Assembly: GCA_014382345.1 (NCBI GenBank)
Contig: JACNJX010000106.1
Coordinates: 89,275-153,274, forward strand
Direction: 5' to 3'
Origin: Alphaproteobacteria bacterium
Lineage (GTDB): Bacteria > Pseudomonadota > Alphaproteobacteria > Rhodospirillales > Casp-alpha2
Length of the DNA stretch: 64,000 bases
Of the stretch, positions 24,111 to 33,648 are shown one piece after another. The position numbers and the translations under genes were made by a program. Position 1 is the first letter of the stretch, and the number at the start of each line of letters is the position of its first letter. The notes under the pieces were generated by a model that was not told the origin of the DNA, searched no databases, and saw only the letters and a list, made by a program, of their open reading frames with translations.

Positions 24111-25916
24111 GTGAGGCCCCGTTTGAAGAAGAGCAAACAAACATTCGATGACGGCGATATCATCTTCCGTGAGGACGATGCCAGCGACATGGCCTTTGAA
24201 ATCATCTCGGGCAATGTCGAAATCTCGAAAATGGCGGATGACGGCACGGTCCGTCTGGCGACCCTGGGCCAGGGCGAAATCTTCGGTGAAATGGGCGTAC
24301 TCGACCAAGGCACGCGGAGCGCCACGGCCACGGCCGTCGGCCCGGTCATCGTCAACGCCATCGCCCGGAAGGATTTTCTGAGCGGACTCCAGGAACAGCC
24401 CCAGTGGGCGCTCGGCATCATGAACAAGATGGCCCAGCGTCTGCGCGATACCGACAACCGGCTGGCCCACGGCGGCGAAGGGCATTCCGGCGCCGTTAAT
24501 GCACAAGGCATGTTGCAACCGCTGGCCCCGGCTGAGCCCGGCGCGCCCGGGGGCGGAACCAGGGGTTCAACAGGCTTTTGGGCCGGGTTGCTGGGGATGG
24601 CGGCCGCGCCTAAAACCGAACGCATCGAAATCCGGGTTGCGCCGTTTCCGGGGGAAGAAGGAAAAGCCCATACCCGGCTGATCCTGCACGCCCTAGAGAA
24701 ACGCAAGGGCATCCGGGTGCGCGCCCTGAAACAGCCCCTGACCATTGACCCCGACACAGCCCAAGAAGACCAGGATGCCGCCCTGCAGGCCACGGCGCGA
24801 AAGGCCCTGGCGGACGCCGAAGGGGATTTGCTGATCTGGGGCGAAGTGCCGATAACGGGGCTGACCCTGCGTCTGAAGTTCATTACCTTCGCCACCTGGA
24901 ACGACACCCCGCCCGGCAATTTCGGCCCCAATACGGTTTTGCCCCTGCCGGCGGAATTAGACGAACCGTTCGCCGACTTCCTGCACGCCACGGCGCTCGC
25001 CGCGACGATCCCAAAATCCGAAGGCAAGGCGGCAACCCTTAGCCGCGATCTTCCGATGGCGCTCGATCACGCGCGCGCAGCCCTGAACAATCTGCATGGC
25101 GACCTGACCAGCCGGGAAAAGGGCTGGATACGGGTCTGTTTCGCAAACGCGCTGACGACGGTGGCGCTGCAGCGGGGCGAGGTCGGACTGTTCCGCAACG
25201 CGGCGGATGCCTACCGGGAGTGTCTCGGCGTGCTGGACGAACAGGACGAGCCTTATGAATGGGCCATGATCCAGAAAAACCTGGGATCCGTCCTGCAGTC
25301 CATCGCCGAGCGCACCGGGGACGTCACCCATCTGGACGAAGCCGCCGACAGTTTCCGCGCCGCCCTTCGCATCCTGACGGTGGAGGACACGCCTATGGAA
25401 TGGGCGGCGGTGCAGAATCGACTGGGCGAGGTTTTGTTCCAATTTGATTTTGAAAGCGGCGACATCGAAATGCTGAAACACGCCATGAGCGCCTTTCAGT
25501 CCGCGCTGCAGATCTACACCCGCACCAAGACGCCGATGCGCTGGGCCGATGCCATGAACAATCTGGCCCAGGTCACTCAGGTTCTGGGCGAGCAGTTGAA
25601 AAACGCCGAAGCCCTGGAAAAAGCCGCCCTGGCCTGCCACGCGGTACTGGAAGTCCGTACCAAATCCAAAACCCCGGTGCTGTGGGCGGCAACCCAGAAC
25701 AATTTAGGATCGGCCCTGTTTCTGCTTGGTAAGTTGACGAAGGCCGTCGATCCCCTGCAAGGCGCGGCCGAGGCCTTCGGTCTTGCGAACAGCCTTTATC
25801 AATCCCGGGGCATGACGAAAATGGCCGCCGTAACGAATAAGAACCTGGGTCACGTCAATCAGCTTCTGGAGCAATTGCAGCCCAAGGGCGTTCCCACCAT
25901 GCAATGGGAAAAATAA
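24111..25916 (+). CDS. Cyclic-nucleotide-binding domain protein with TPR repeats
   Basis: A 601-residue protein. The first 125 residues form a CAP/Crp-type cyclic nucleotide-binding beta-roll (FDDGDIIFREDDASDMAFEI, GEIFGEMGVLDQGTRSATATA with the phosphate-cassette GE and Arg). A linker with Gly/Pro follows, then an alpha/beta domain (about 185-300) that was not recognised, and from about 330 TPR-like repeats with a recurring P-x-x-WA-x-x-Q-N-x-LG pattern. No DNA-binding, kinase or cyclase domain was seen. It probably uses nucleotide binding to control a protein-protein scaffold. The GTG at 24111 is one possible start; a TTG at 24123 with GAGG upstream is equally good. Confidence 0.75.
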   Translation: MRPRLKKSKQTFDDGDIIFREDDASDMAFEIISGNVEISKMADDGTVRLATLGQGEIFGEMGVLDQGTRSATATAVGPVIVNAIARKDFLSGLQEQPQWALGIMNKMAQRLRDTDNRLAHGGEGHSGAVNAQGMLQPLAPAEPGAPGGGTRGSTGFWAGLLGMAAAPKTERIEIRVAPFPGEEGKAHTRLILHALEKRKGIRVRALKQPLTIDPDTAQEDQDAALQATARKALADAEGDLLIWGEVPITGLTLRLKFITFATWNDTPPGNFGPNTVLPLPAELDEPFADFLHATALAATIPKSEGKAATLSRDLPMALDHARAALNNLHGDLTSREKGWIRVCFANALTTVALQRGEVGLFRNAADAYRECLGVLDEQDEPYEWAMIQKNLGSVLQSIAERTGDVTHLDEAADSFRAALRILTVEDTPMEWAAVQNRLGEVLFQFDFESGDIEMLKHAMSAFQSALQIYTRTKTPMRWADAMNNLAQVTQVLGEQLKNAEALEKAALACHAVLEVRTKSKTPVLWAATQNNLGSALFLLGKLTKAVDPLQGAAEAFGLANSLYQSRGMTKMAAVTNKNLGHVNQLLEQLQPKGVPTMQWEK

Positions 25917-26108
25917 AAACAGCCGTTAAAAAGTTTTGTTTGAAGACCGGTTGCGGGGCTTGAACCGAGGCCCTATATTTCCGCCGTCGATTGTCCTCTG
26001 CCCGCCCTATTGTTGCCAATTTTTTTCGTAGGGTAGGCGACGGATATTTCGACACCTTTATATATAACCGGGAAAAACCCGGAAGTATGGGCTTTGAGAC
26101 TCTGGGAC

Positions 26109-27089
26109 ATGACGGAAAAGATTTCTCTTAAAAACCTGAGCAAGCGGTTCGACGCCATCCTGGCCGTGGACGACATCACCCTGTCGCTGAACAACGGCGA
26201 GGTGCTGGGGTTTCTTGGTCCCAACGGGGCCGGAAAATCGACCACCATGCGGATGCTGACGGGCTTCATCGAACCGACATCGGGCACGGCGGAGGTTTGT
26301 GGCCTGGACGTCACCCGCCATCCGGTGGAAACCAAGCGGCGCATCGGCTACCTGCCCGAAGGCGCACCCACCTACGGTGACATGACGCCGGACTCCTACC
26401 TGAGCTTCATTGCCGAAATTCGCGGTTTCGACGGCGCTGAAAAGCGCCTGCGCGTCGATGCCGTCGCCGACAAGGTGGATATCCGCGGTGTCCTGCGCCA
26501 GCCCATCGACACCCTGTCCAAAGGCTTCAAGCGCCGCGTCGGACTGGCCCAGGCGATGATCCATGATCCTGAAATCCTGATCATGGACGAACCCACCGAC
26601 GGGCTGGACCCGAACCAGAAACACCAGGTCCGGGCCCTGATCCACGAAATGGCCCAGGACAAGGCGATCATCATTTCCACCCATATCCTGGAGGAGGTCG
26701 AAGCCGTCTGTTCGCGGGCCGTCATTATCGCCCACGGCCGTCTTCTCGCCGACGGAACACCCGCCGATTTGCTGGCCCAGGCGCCCAACCACAATGCCGT
26801 AGTCGTCACCGTGGACGCGAACGCCGCCGGTGCTTTGCGGCAGAACCTTGAAAAGGTTCCCGGTGTAGCCTCTGTCGAAGACGCCCCGGCGCCCGGCCTG
26901 GCGGAAGGAAAGCTGCGCCTGCGCGCCAAGCCCGAAGTCCACACCGGCACCGGGACCGACATCGGCGACGCCATCGGCGCCATGCTGCGCGACAAAAGCA
27001 TCCCCGTGCATGAACTTTTTGTCGAACGCGGCGCGCTGGACGATGTCTTCCGCCAGATCACCGCACCGGAGGGGGCATCCGATGCGTAA
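26109..27089 (+). CDS. ABC transporter ATP-binding protein (GldA-like)
   Basis: A 326-residue ATPase. Walker A is GPNGAGKST, the signature is LSKGFKRRVGLAQ (variant of LSGGQ), and Walker B is ILIMDEPTDGLD followed by the H-loop in STHILEEVE. The C-terminal 100 residues are a regulatory extension typical of GldA/CcmA-type ATPases. The ATG at 26109 is used. Its end overlaps the permease start by 8 bases. It forms a four-gene operon with a permease, a GldG-like protein and a DUF4340 protein. Confidence 0.92.
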   Translation: MTEKISLKNLSKRFDAILAVDDITLSLNNGEVLGFLGPNGAGKSTTMRMLTGFIEPTSGTAEVCGLDVTRHPVETKRRIGYLPEGAPTYGDMTPDSYLSFIAEIRGFDGAEKRLRVDAVADKVDIRGVLRQPIDTLSKGFKRRVGLAQAMIHDPEILIMDEPTDGLDPNQKHQVRALIHEMAQDKAIIISTHILEEVEAVCSRAVIIAHGRLLADGTPADLLAQAPNHNAVVVTVDANAAGALRQNLEKVPGVASVEDAPAPGLAEGKLRLRAKPEVHTGTGTDIGDAIGAMLRDKSIPVHELFVERGALDDVFRQITAPEGASDA

Positions 27090-27816
27090 CATCGCCATCA
27101 TCGCCAAGCGCGAGCTTCGAAGCTATTTCGCAACGCCGCTGGCCTATATCTTCATCGTCATCTTCCTGGCGCTGACCGGGGCCTTCGCTTTCTTTATCGG
27201 GGGTTTCTTTACGCGCGAGCAGGCGACGCTGATGTCATTCTTCATGTATCACCCGTGGCTCTACCTGATGTTGATCCCCGCCATCGCCATGCGGTTGTGG
27301 GCGGAAGAGCGCAAGACCGGAACCATCGAAATTTTGATGACCCTGCCGGTCTCCACGGTGGAAGCCGTGCTCGGTAAATATCTGGCGGCCTGGGCCTTTT
27401 CGGGCATTGCGCTGGCCCTGACGTTTCCCATCTGGATTACCGTCAATTTTCTCGGCAATCCGGACAACGGCGTCATCATCGCCAGTTATCTCGGCAGCTT
27501 TTTCATGGCCGGAGCCTTCCTCGCCATCGGGTCGTGCATTTCGGCCATGACCAAGAATCAGGTCATCGCCTTCATCGTCGCCGCCACGGTGTGTTTCCTG
27601 TTCACCATGAGCGGACTGGATCTGGTGCTGAACTTCTTCCGCGGCTGGGCGCCCGAGGTGGTCGTGCGGACCATCGCCTCGATGAGCTTCCTGACCCATT
27701 TTTCCGCCGTCATGAAAGGCGTCATCGACCTTCGTGACCTGATTTTCTTTTCGTCGCTGATCGCGTTCTGGCTGTTCGCCAGCATTATCGTCATTGACCT
27801 GAAGAAGGCATCCTGA
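27082..27816 (+). CDS. ABC-2 permease (GldF-like)
   Basis: A 244-residue membrane protein with six hydrophobic helices. It begins MRNIAIIAKRELRSYFATPLAY, the typical N-terminus of this permease group, and contains ERKTGTIEILMTLPVS. It overlaps the ATPase gene and is followed after 3 bases by the GldG-like gene. GldF is known from gliding bacteroidetes, but similar operons exist in many non-gliding proteobacteria, where the substrate is unknown. Confidence 0.9.
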   Translation: MRNIAIIAKRELRSYFATPLAYIFIVIFLALTGAFAFFIGGFFTREQATLMSFFMYHPWLYLMLIPAIAMRLWAEERKTGTIEILMTLPVSTVEAVLGKYLAAWAFSGIALALTFPIWITVNFLGNPDNGVIIASYLGSFFMAGAFLAIGSCISAMTKNQVIAFIVAATVCFLFTMSGLDLVLNFFRGWAPEVVVRTIASMSFLTHFSAVMKGVIDLRDLIFFSSLIAFWLFASIIVIDLKKAS

Positions 27817-27819
27817 GCC

Positions 27820-29736
27820 ATGCGGCGGTTTACAAACACCGATCGATCGAAATTGGCCATGGCCGGGCTGGTGCTCGGCGTGGTGCTGTTTTTCGCCGTC
27901 AACATTTTCTCCAACGCGGCCTTTCAGGCGGCGCGCCTGGACCTGACCGAGGATAAGCTGTTCACCCTTTCCAAGGGGACCCGGAATGTGCTCGGCAACA
28001 TCGAAGAGCCGATTACACTAAAGCTCTTTTACAGCAAGCCCCTAGGCGAACGCAGTCCGCAGCACGCGACCTATTTCGAACGCATCCGCGAACTGCTGGC
28101 CCGCTACCAGGATATTTCCGGCGGCAAGGTGCGTCTCGACATCATCAACCCGGAACCCTTTTCCAATACCGAAGACGACGCCGTCGCCGCCGGGATGCAG
28201 GGCATCCCGCTCAACAACGCGGGCGATCTCGGCTACTTCGGGCTGGCCGGCTCCAACAGCACGGACGATGTCGCCGCCATTCCGTTCTTCACGCCGGAGC
28301 GCGAAACCTTCCTCGAATACGACCTGACCAAGGTGGTCTATACCCTGGCCGACCCGGACCGAAAGATCGTCGGCGTGATCTCGTCCCTGCCGATCACCGG
28401 CGGCGCCATGCGCCCGCCGTTCAACAATGCGCCGCGCTGGGCCATTCTCGATCAGATATCGGAATTTTTCGACCTCCGCCCCCTGCCCAAGCAACTGCGC
28501 CAAATTCCAAAAGACATCGATATCCTGTTGCTGGTTCATCCCAAGGGGTTCGATGACTTCACCATGTACGCCATCGACCAGTTCGCGCTTGCGGGCGGAC
28601 GGGTGCTGGCCTTCGTCGACGCCAACGCGGAAGTCGATGTTCCGCCCGACGGACGCATGGTCTCCATGCCGCGCTCCGACTTCAACACGGTGCTCGGTGG
28701 TTGGGGCCTGAAATTGGCTGACGGCAAGGTGGCCGGCGACCTGGGCGCGGCCAGGCGGGTCAACGTGCGGGCCGGCGGCAAATTGTCCGTCGTTGATTAC
28801 GTGGTCTGGCTTGGCCTCGATAAAAAGAATTTCGATGCCGCCGACGCCGTCACCGGCGACCTTAGCGCCATCAACATGGCCGGCGCCGGGATCCTGGAAA
28901 AAACCGGGACCGAAGGCGTGACCATCCAGCCGCTGATTTCCACGGGTGAAAAATCCATGGCCATCGACGCCGACAAGGTGATCCGCCAGCCCGACGCGGT
29001 CGGCCTGTTCCGGGACTTCAAGCCGACTGGCAAACCGCTGATGTTGGCGGCCCGGGTCCAGGGAACGATCAAGACCGCTTTCCCCGGCGGCGCGCCGAAG
29101 GAACCGTCCGGGCCCGACAAGGGCGCCAAGGCCAAGGGCGTGCCGGAAAGCCATCTGGCGCAGTCCGCCAAACCGGCCAACCTGATCGTCGTCGCCGACG
29201 TGGACATGCTGCACGAACGCTTCTGGGCGGACGTCCGCCAGCTCCTCGGGCAGCGTTTGTTCGTGCCGCACGCCAACAACGCCGACTTCGTCGTCAACGC
29301 GCTCGATAATCTGGGCGGCAGCGACGCCCTGATCGGGCTGCGCGGGCGCGCCCCGTCGGCCCGGCCCTTTACCATGGTGCAGGACATCCGCCAGACGGCG
29401 GAACGGAAATTCCGCACCAAGGAACGCGCGCTTCAGGAAAAGCTGGAAGACGCGCGCAACCAGCTCAGCAAGCTGCAACGGCGCGGCGGGGCCGAAGGCG
29501 CTGTCGTCATCAGCACCGACGACAAGGCCGCCATCGACAAGATCAAAGGACAAATGATCGCCATCCGGGGCGAGCTTCGGGACGTGCAACGGGCCTTGCG
29601 GAAGGATTTGGACCGGCTGGAGACGTTCCTGAAATTCATCAACATCGGACTGATTCCGCTGCTGCTGGCCGCAGGCGCCATTTTTGCCACCCTGATCGGA
29701 CGCTTCCGGCGCACCGCCGTAATTCAAACGGACTGA
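27820..29736 (+). CDS. GldG-like ABC-associated membrane protein
   Basis: A 638-residue protein: an N-terminal membrane helix (about 11-28), a long exported part with the GldG/DUF7088 pattern (ENLFTLSKGTRNVL-like start, KLFYSKPLGERSP, DIDILLLVHPKGFDDFTMYAIDQF), a charged coiled-coil (about 525-600) and a C-terminal helix ending near the RFRRTAV tail. Such proteins work with GldA/GldF-type transporters; the exported domain may bind the substrate or an envelope partner. It lies between the permease and DUF4340 genes. Confidence 0.87.
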   Translation: MRRFTNTDRSKLAMAGLVLGVVLFFAVNIFSNAAFQAARLDLTEDKLFTLSKGTRNVLGNIEEPITLKLFYSKPLGERSPQHATYFERIRELLARYQDISGGKVRLDIINPEPFSNTEDDAVAAGMQGIPLNNAGDLGYFGLAGSNSTDDVAAIPFFTPERETFLEYDLTKVVYTLADPDRKIVGVISSLPITGGAMRPPFNNAPRWAILDQISEFFDLRPLPKQLRQIPKDIDILLLVHPKGFDDFTMYAIDQFALAGGRVLAFVDANAEVDVPPDGRMVSMPRSDFNTVLGGWGLKLADGKVAGDLGAARRVNVRAGGKLSVVDYVVWLGLDKKNFDAADAVTGDLSAINMAGAGILEKTGTEGVTIQPLISTGEKSMAIDADKVIRQPDAVGLFRDFKPTGKPLMLAARVQGTIKTAFPGGAPKEPSGPDKGAKAKGVPESHLAQSAKPANLIVVADVDMLHERFWADVRQLLGQRLFVPHANNADFVVNALDNLGGSDALIGLRGRAPSARPFTMVQDIRQTAERKFRTKERALQEKLEDARNQLSKLQRRGGAEGAVVISTDDKAAIDKIKGQMIAIRGELRDVQRALRKDLDRLETFLKFINIGLIPLLLAAGAIFATLIGRFRRTAVIQTD

Positions 29737-29752
29737 AAACAGGAAACACCCC

Positions 29753-30796
29753 GTGTCACCAAAATCGTTCACCACCCTCAGCCTTCTGACCGCCGCCGCC
29801 GTGATTGCGGCGCTGGTGATGATCGTCAGCGGCCGAAACGACGGCCCGGTGGCGGGTGCGGGAGATGCCGCCATACCGGGCTTGCTGCAAAAGGCAAACG
29901 ACGTCGCCGCCATGAGCATCGAACACGCCGGCGGCACGATCACCCTGAGCAACGGGGAAGACGGCTGGACGGTCAAGGAACAGCACGGCTATGCGGCGCG
30001 CACGATCAAGGTCAAACGCTCCATCCTCGGCCTCGCGCAATTGATCCTGAAGGAGCCGAAGACCCGGCTGAAGAAAAAATTCGCCAAACTGGAACTCCGC
30101 GATACGTCCGCCCAAGGCGCGCAGTCAAAACGGGTGCGGCTCTATGACAAGGCCGGCCAATTGATCGGCGACATCATCGTCGGCAAAGGCCGCCCCGGCC
30201 TGGCCGGCACAACCGGCGGCGGTCTCTATATCCGCAATCCCGGAGAAGACCAGACCTGGCTGGCGGCGGGGCAGGCCCAGGGCAGCGTCGACCTGTCGAA
30301 AAAGGTCATCGACTGGCTGGAACGCAAAATCGTCCATGTCGATAGCCAGCGGGTGAAGCGCGCCGTCCTCAAGCATCCCGATGGGGAAACGCTCGAAGTC
30401 GTCAAGGCGACGAAAGAAGAGTCCCTGTTCGCCCTGAATGATATTCCCGCAGACAAAAAATTGATCTCCGCCATGGAGCCGACCACCATCGGCAAGGCGC
30501 TGAGCAATCTGGTGCTCGACGACGTCAAAAAGGAAGCGGACACCAAACCTTTTGACGCGGCGAAAACCATCACCGCCGAATTTTTCACCTTCGACGGGCT
30601 GACGGTGCGGGTGCGCCTTACGGAACGGGACGGCGGATCCTGGATTAAACTGGACGCCAGCGGCGACCATGCCGACGCCAAAGCCATTTCCAAACGCACC
30701 AGGGGCTGGGTCTACAGGATCGCCGATTACACGGCATCCACCTTCACCCGGCGCATGAACGACTTGGTCGAGGCCAAAGCCGCTCCAAAGAAATAG
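29753..30796 (+). CDS. DUF4340 domain-containing protein
   Basis: A 347-residue protein anchored by one N-terminal helix (FTTLSLLTAAAVIAALVMIV), the rest probably exported. The pattern WTVKEQHGYAARTIKVKRSI and two repeated beta-rich halves match DUF4340, commonly the last gene in GldG-like operons. It starts at a GTG 16 bases after the preceding stop codon. Its function is unknown; context suggests an accessory part of the transporter. Confidence 0.85.
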   Translation: MSPKSFTTLSLLTAAAVIAALVMIVSGRNDGPVAGAGDAAIPGLLQKANDVAAMSIEHAGGTITLSNGEDGWTVKEQHGYAARTIKVKRSILGLAQLILKEPKTRLKKKFAKLELRDTSAQGAQSKRVRLYDKAGQLIGDIIVGKGRPGLAGTTGGGLYIRNPGEDQTWLAAGQAQGSVDLSKKVIDWLERKIVHVDSQRVKRAVLKHPDGETLEVVKATKEESLFALNDIPADKKLISAMEPTTIGKALSNLVLDDVKKEADTKPFDAAKTITAEFFTFDGLTVRVRLTERDGGSWIKLDASGDHADAKAISKRTRGWVYRIADYTASTFTRRMNDLVEAKAAPKK

Positions 30797-30800
30797 CCGG

Positions 30801-30834
30801 AAAAAAACCGCCTGACCCCTTGGATCGGCGGTTT
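30801..30834 (-). terminator. Rho-independent terminator of tRNA-Arg (minus strand)
   Basis: AAACCGCC (30805-30812) pairs with GGCGGTTT (30827-30834). Read on the minus strand the stem is followed by a run of seven T. It lies about 8 bases after the tRNA-Arg CCA end and between the convergent DUF4340 gene and the tRNA, so its hairpin could help stop both transcripts. Confidence 0.88.
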
Positions 30835-30841
30835 AGAGCAA

Positions 30842-30918
30842 TGGCGCACCCGGGAAGACTCGAACTCCCAACCTCCTGATTCGTAGTCAGACGCTCTATC
30901 CAATTGAGCTACGGGTGC
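30842..30918 (-). tRNA. tRNA-Arg (anticodon ACG)
   Basis: Minus-strand cloverleaf with acceptor stem GCACCCG/CGGGTGC, D arm GCTC/GAGC, anticodon stem CTGAC/... with loop containing ACG, and T arm GGGAG-TTCGAGT-CTTCC. Discriminator G30845 and encoded CCA (30842-30844). The ACG anticodon is read after A-to-I editing to decode CGU/CGC/CGA. Confidence 0.96.
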
Positions 30919-31189
30919 TTTACCTTTGCGAATCGAATGGCGGAAAACGGCGTTTTCGGCCTCCCGAAGGCTGGCGACACTACTCCACCAAAGCGGTGAA
31001 GGCAAGAACAGGAAAAACTTCTATTTCCTTCGAAATTCGCGTATGAAAATAGTAACTTGTGGTGCGATTCCTCATTGAGTAAGATCGCCCATAATAAATC
31101 GGGGGATTTAGGGGTCTTTCCTTATGCTCCAAAGTAGTTATTGTTGTTGAGGGGATGATTCCATTCAGAATCAAAGACAAAGGCGTGTG

Positions 31190-32392
31190 ATGGCGTATCG
31201 TGGAGTCCGGATTTTTTTAGCGGGAGCACTTCTTACCGTTTCCGCCTGTTCGTTTACCGAAAACACCTTATGGCCGTCGTTGACGGGCGAAAGCCCGACC
31301 GCTGACGAAAAGCAGGCTGCCGCACCGGCCGCGACAGCGCCCCAGCGCGCGCGCGCAGACACGCCGGCCCGACAGCAGGCATCCCCCAGCGGCCAGCCCG
31401 TGATCGTCGCCAAAAACCCGCCGCCGCTTGGAACGTCCACCTTCAAGCCCAACGGCGTGACCCCCGGACAGGCGACCGGCACCTTCGTCGGCCAAAAAGT
31501 CGTCGACATGCGCGGCGAACTGAAACGCCTTCAGAAATCCATTTCCACCCATAACAGTCAATTGCAGGCGCTACGCGGCAAGATCGTCGCCAATTCCCAG
31601 CGCTACCACGGCACCATCGCCGCGGTGAATGCCCGCCTGCAGGTCGGCACCACGCCCGGCAACCCGATCCTGGTGCAGCAGTTCAACAGCGCCCAGGCCG
31701 ACCTGGACCGTATCGCCGCCGACATCACGGACATGAATGCGCTGGCCAACCGGGTCAGCAACAATTCGACCATGTCGTCTTACCTGTCTGAATCGGCCAG
31801 AGCGTCCTTTGCCGTTTCCGGCGCCGTTGACGAAGACCATCGCCAACTGGCCATCCTGGAAGACGAAGTCAACCGCACCGATGTTTTGATTTCCCGCCTC
31901 CTGAAAGAGGTGTCCAACGACGTCCGCCGCCAGACCAATTACGTCGCCACCGAGCGCGCCAACCTGAACCTGGTGTCGACCGCGATCCGCTCCGGCGAGA
32001 TCTTCGGCGGCAGCCTTGCCAACAAGGCCCTGGCGTCCGCCACGGCGGGCCGGAACATCAACATCGCCGCGCGTCCGTCGGACACGTCGGGCAAGCGTCC
32101 GCTGGTTGTCATTCGTTTCGACCGCAACAAGGTTCCCTATCAGCAGGCGCTCTATCACGCCGTCAGCCGCGTTTTGGAACGCCGCCCGGCTGCCGTGTTC
32201 GATCTCGTCGCCGTGGCGCCGTCGTCCGGTGGCGCCGCCCGGGTGGCGCTCAATTCCAACAAATCGCGCCGCCATGCGGAAGAAGTTCTGCGCGCGCTGA
32301 TCGAAATGGGCCTGCCGCCGGCACGCGTCGCCGTTTCGGCCAAGACCCTGACCAGCGCCAAATCCAACGAGGTGCACGTCTACCTGCGATAA
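31190..32392 (+). CDS. Hypothetical lipoprotein with coiled-coil and OmpA-like C-terminus
   Basis: A 400-residue protein. The signal peptide ends in the lipobox VSAC (Cys near residue 20). Then comes an Ala/Pro-rich linker (about 30-100), a long helical, coiled-coil-like region (about 105-260) and a C-terminal alpha/beta domain (about 280-400) with RPLVVIRFDRNKVPYQQAL and SRRHAEEVLRALIEMG. That end resembles the OmpA/peptidoglycan-associated fold, but the assignment is tentative. The ATG at 31190 is preferred over the GTG one codon before. A terminator follows the gene. Confidence 0.72.
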   Translation: MAYRGVRIFLAGALLTVSACSFTENTLWPSLTGESPTADEKQAAAPAATAPQRARADTPARQQASPSGQPVIVAKNPPPLGTSTFKPNGVTPGQATGTFVGQKVVDMRGELKRLQKSISTHNSQLQALRGKIVANSQRYHGTIAAVNARLQVGTTPGNPILVQQFNSAQADLDRIAADITDMNALANRVSNNSTMSSYLSESARASFAVSGAVDEDHRQLAILEDEVNRTDVLISRLLKEVSNDVRRQTNYVATERANLNLVSTAIRSGEIFGGSLANKALASATAGRNINIAARPSDTSGKRPLVVIRFDRNKVPYQQALYHAVSRVLERRPAAVFDLVAVAPSSGGAARVALNSNKSRRHAEEVLRALIEMGLPPARVAVSAKTLTSAKSNEVHVYLR

Positions 32393-32418
32393 CCGCATCC
32401 CGGATTTTCAAAAATTAC

Positions 32419-32455
32419 AAACCGGCGTCTCCTGATGGGACGCCGGTTTTGTTTT
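32419..32455 (+). terminator. Rho-independent terminator after the lipoprotein gene
   Basis: AACCGGCGTC pairs with GACGCCGGTT around a short loop and is followed by TTGTTTT. It lies about 27 bases after the stop codon at 32392. Confidence 0.88.
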
Positions 32456-32530
32456 GCTTCCATATATAAGCAGGTCTCATCCGGACCTCCCTCTCTTGAA
32501 CCGTCCAACGCGGCGCTCCATACTTTTCCC

Positions 32531-33640
32531 ATGTTTCGTTTTGTCACCCTTCTCGGTTTGCTTTTTTATGCTGGCCTCGCCGTTACGCCCGCCGCCGCAA
32601 AAGACCCGCTCGGCCTGATCCGCCTGCCGCCCGGCTACAAAATCGAGCCCTACGCTCAGGTGCCCGGCGCCCGGTCCATGGCCGTGGTGGCGTCCCTGGG
32701 CGCCGTCTTCGTCGGCACGCGTAGCGATGCGGTCTACGCCATACTCGACAATGACGGCGACGGCCACGCCGAAAGTGTTGAAACGGTGCTCCGCGGCCTC
32801 AAGGTCGCCAACGGTATCGATTGGCGGAACGGCTGGCTCTATGTCGCCGAACAGCACCGGGTGGTTCGGTTCCCGGCCCCCGACCTGAAAACCCTGAAAT
32901 CATCCCGCCCCGAAATCCTGTTCGCGGGCCTGCCCGACGACCGTTGGCACGGCTGGCGCTACGCCCGCTTCGGGCCTGACGGCAAATTCTATATCGCCGT
33001 CGGCGCGCCTTGTAACATCTGCCGAACAAGCGGCCTGGAAGGCACCATCGTGCGCATAGACAAGAACGGCGGTACGCCGGAAATCTATGCCGGCGGCGTG
33101 CGCAATTCAGTCGGTTTCGATTTCCAGCCCAAGACGGGGGAACTGTATTTTACCGACAACGGCGCCGATAACATGGGCGACGACAGCCCGCCCGACGAAT
33201 TTAACCACGCGCCAAAAAAAGGAATGTGGTTCGGGTTTCCCTATTTCGGCGGCGGGCGCGACCGCACATCGGAATTCCGGGACGACCCCCTGTCCCGGAC
33301 ACCCGTGTTTCCGGTCATCAATTTCAACGCCCACGTGGCGTCGCTGGGCATCAGTTTCTACCGGGGAACCATGTTCCCGGCGGACACACAAGGCGACGCC
33401 TTCGTCGCCCAGCACGGCTCCTGGAACCGCTCGGTGCCCGACGGCTACCGAATTATGCGCATCCGCTTCGATGCGAAAACGGGAAAAGCCGTGAAAAAGG
33501 AAATCTTCGCGGACGGCTGGCTGCAAGGGGGGAAATCCTGGGGGCGCCCCGTGGATGTCAAGGAACTGACAGACGGATCGCTGCTGGTGTCCGACGACCG
33601 GGCCGGCGCCGTTTACCGGATCACCTACGGCAAACCCTGA
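32531..33640 (+). CDS. Exported sorbosone-dehydrogenase-like beta-propeller protein
   Basis: A 369-residue protein with a Sec signal peptide (FVTLLGLLFYAGLAVTPAAA). The mature part follows the PQQ sugar dehydrogenase / L-sorbosone dehydrogenase propeller pattern: LPPGYKIEPYAQVPGAR, WRYARFGPDGKFYIAVGAPC, GVRNSVGFDFQPKTGELYFT and GDAFVAQHGSWNRS. Such proteins oxidise aldose sugars or aldehydes in the periplasm with PQQ. No pqq genes lie nearby, and the cofactor cannot be confirmed from sequence alone. The frame continues upstream through the terminator, but the ATG at 32531 begins the signal peptide. Confidence 0.83.
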   Translation: MFRFVTLLGLLFYAGLAVTPAAAKDPLGLIRLPPGYKIEPYAQVPGARSMAVVASLGAVFVGTRSDAVYAILDNDGDGHAESVETVLRGLKVANGIDWRNGWLYVAEQHRVVRFPAPDLKTLKSSRPEILFAGLPDDRWHGWRYARFGPDGKFYIAVGAPCNICRTSGLEGTIVRIDKNGGTPEIYAGGVRNSVGFDFQPKTGELYFTDNGADNMGDDSPPDEFNHAPKKGMWFGFPYFGGGRDRTSEFRDDPLSRTPVFPVINFNAHVASLGISFYRGTMFPADTQGDAFVAQHGSWNRSVPDGYRIMRIRFDAKTGKAVKKEIFADGWLQGGKSWGRPVDVKELTDGSLLVSDDRAGAVYRITYGKP

Positions 33641-33648
33641 GCAGGCTG

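Noticed and set aside
28042..29976. 644-codon frame antisense to the GldG-like gene
   Set aside because: Low-complexity composition and full overlap with a supported operon gene.
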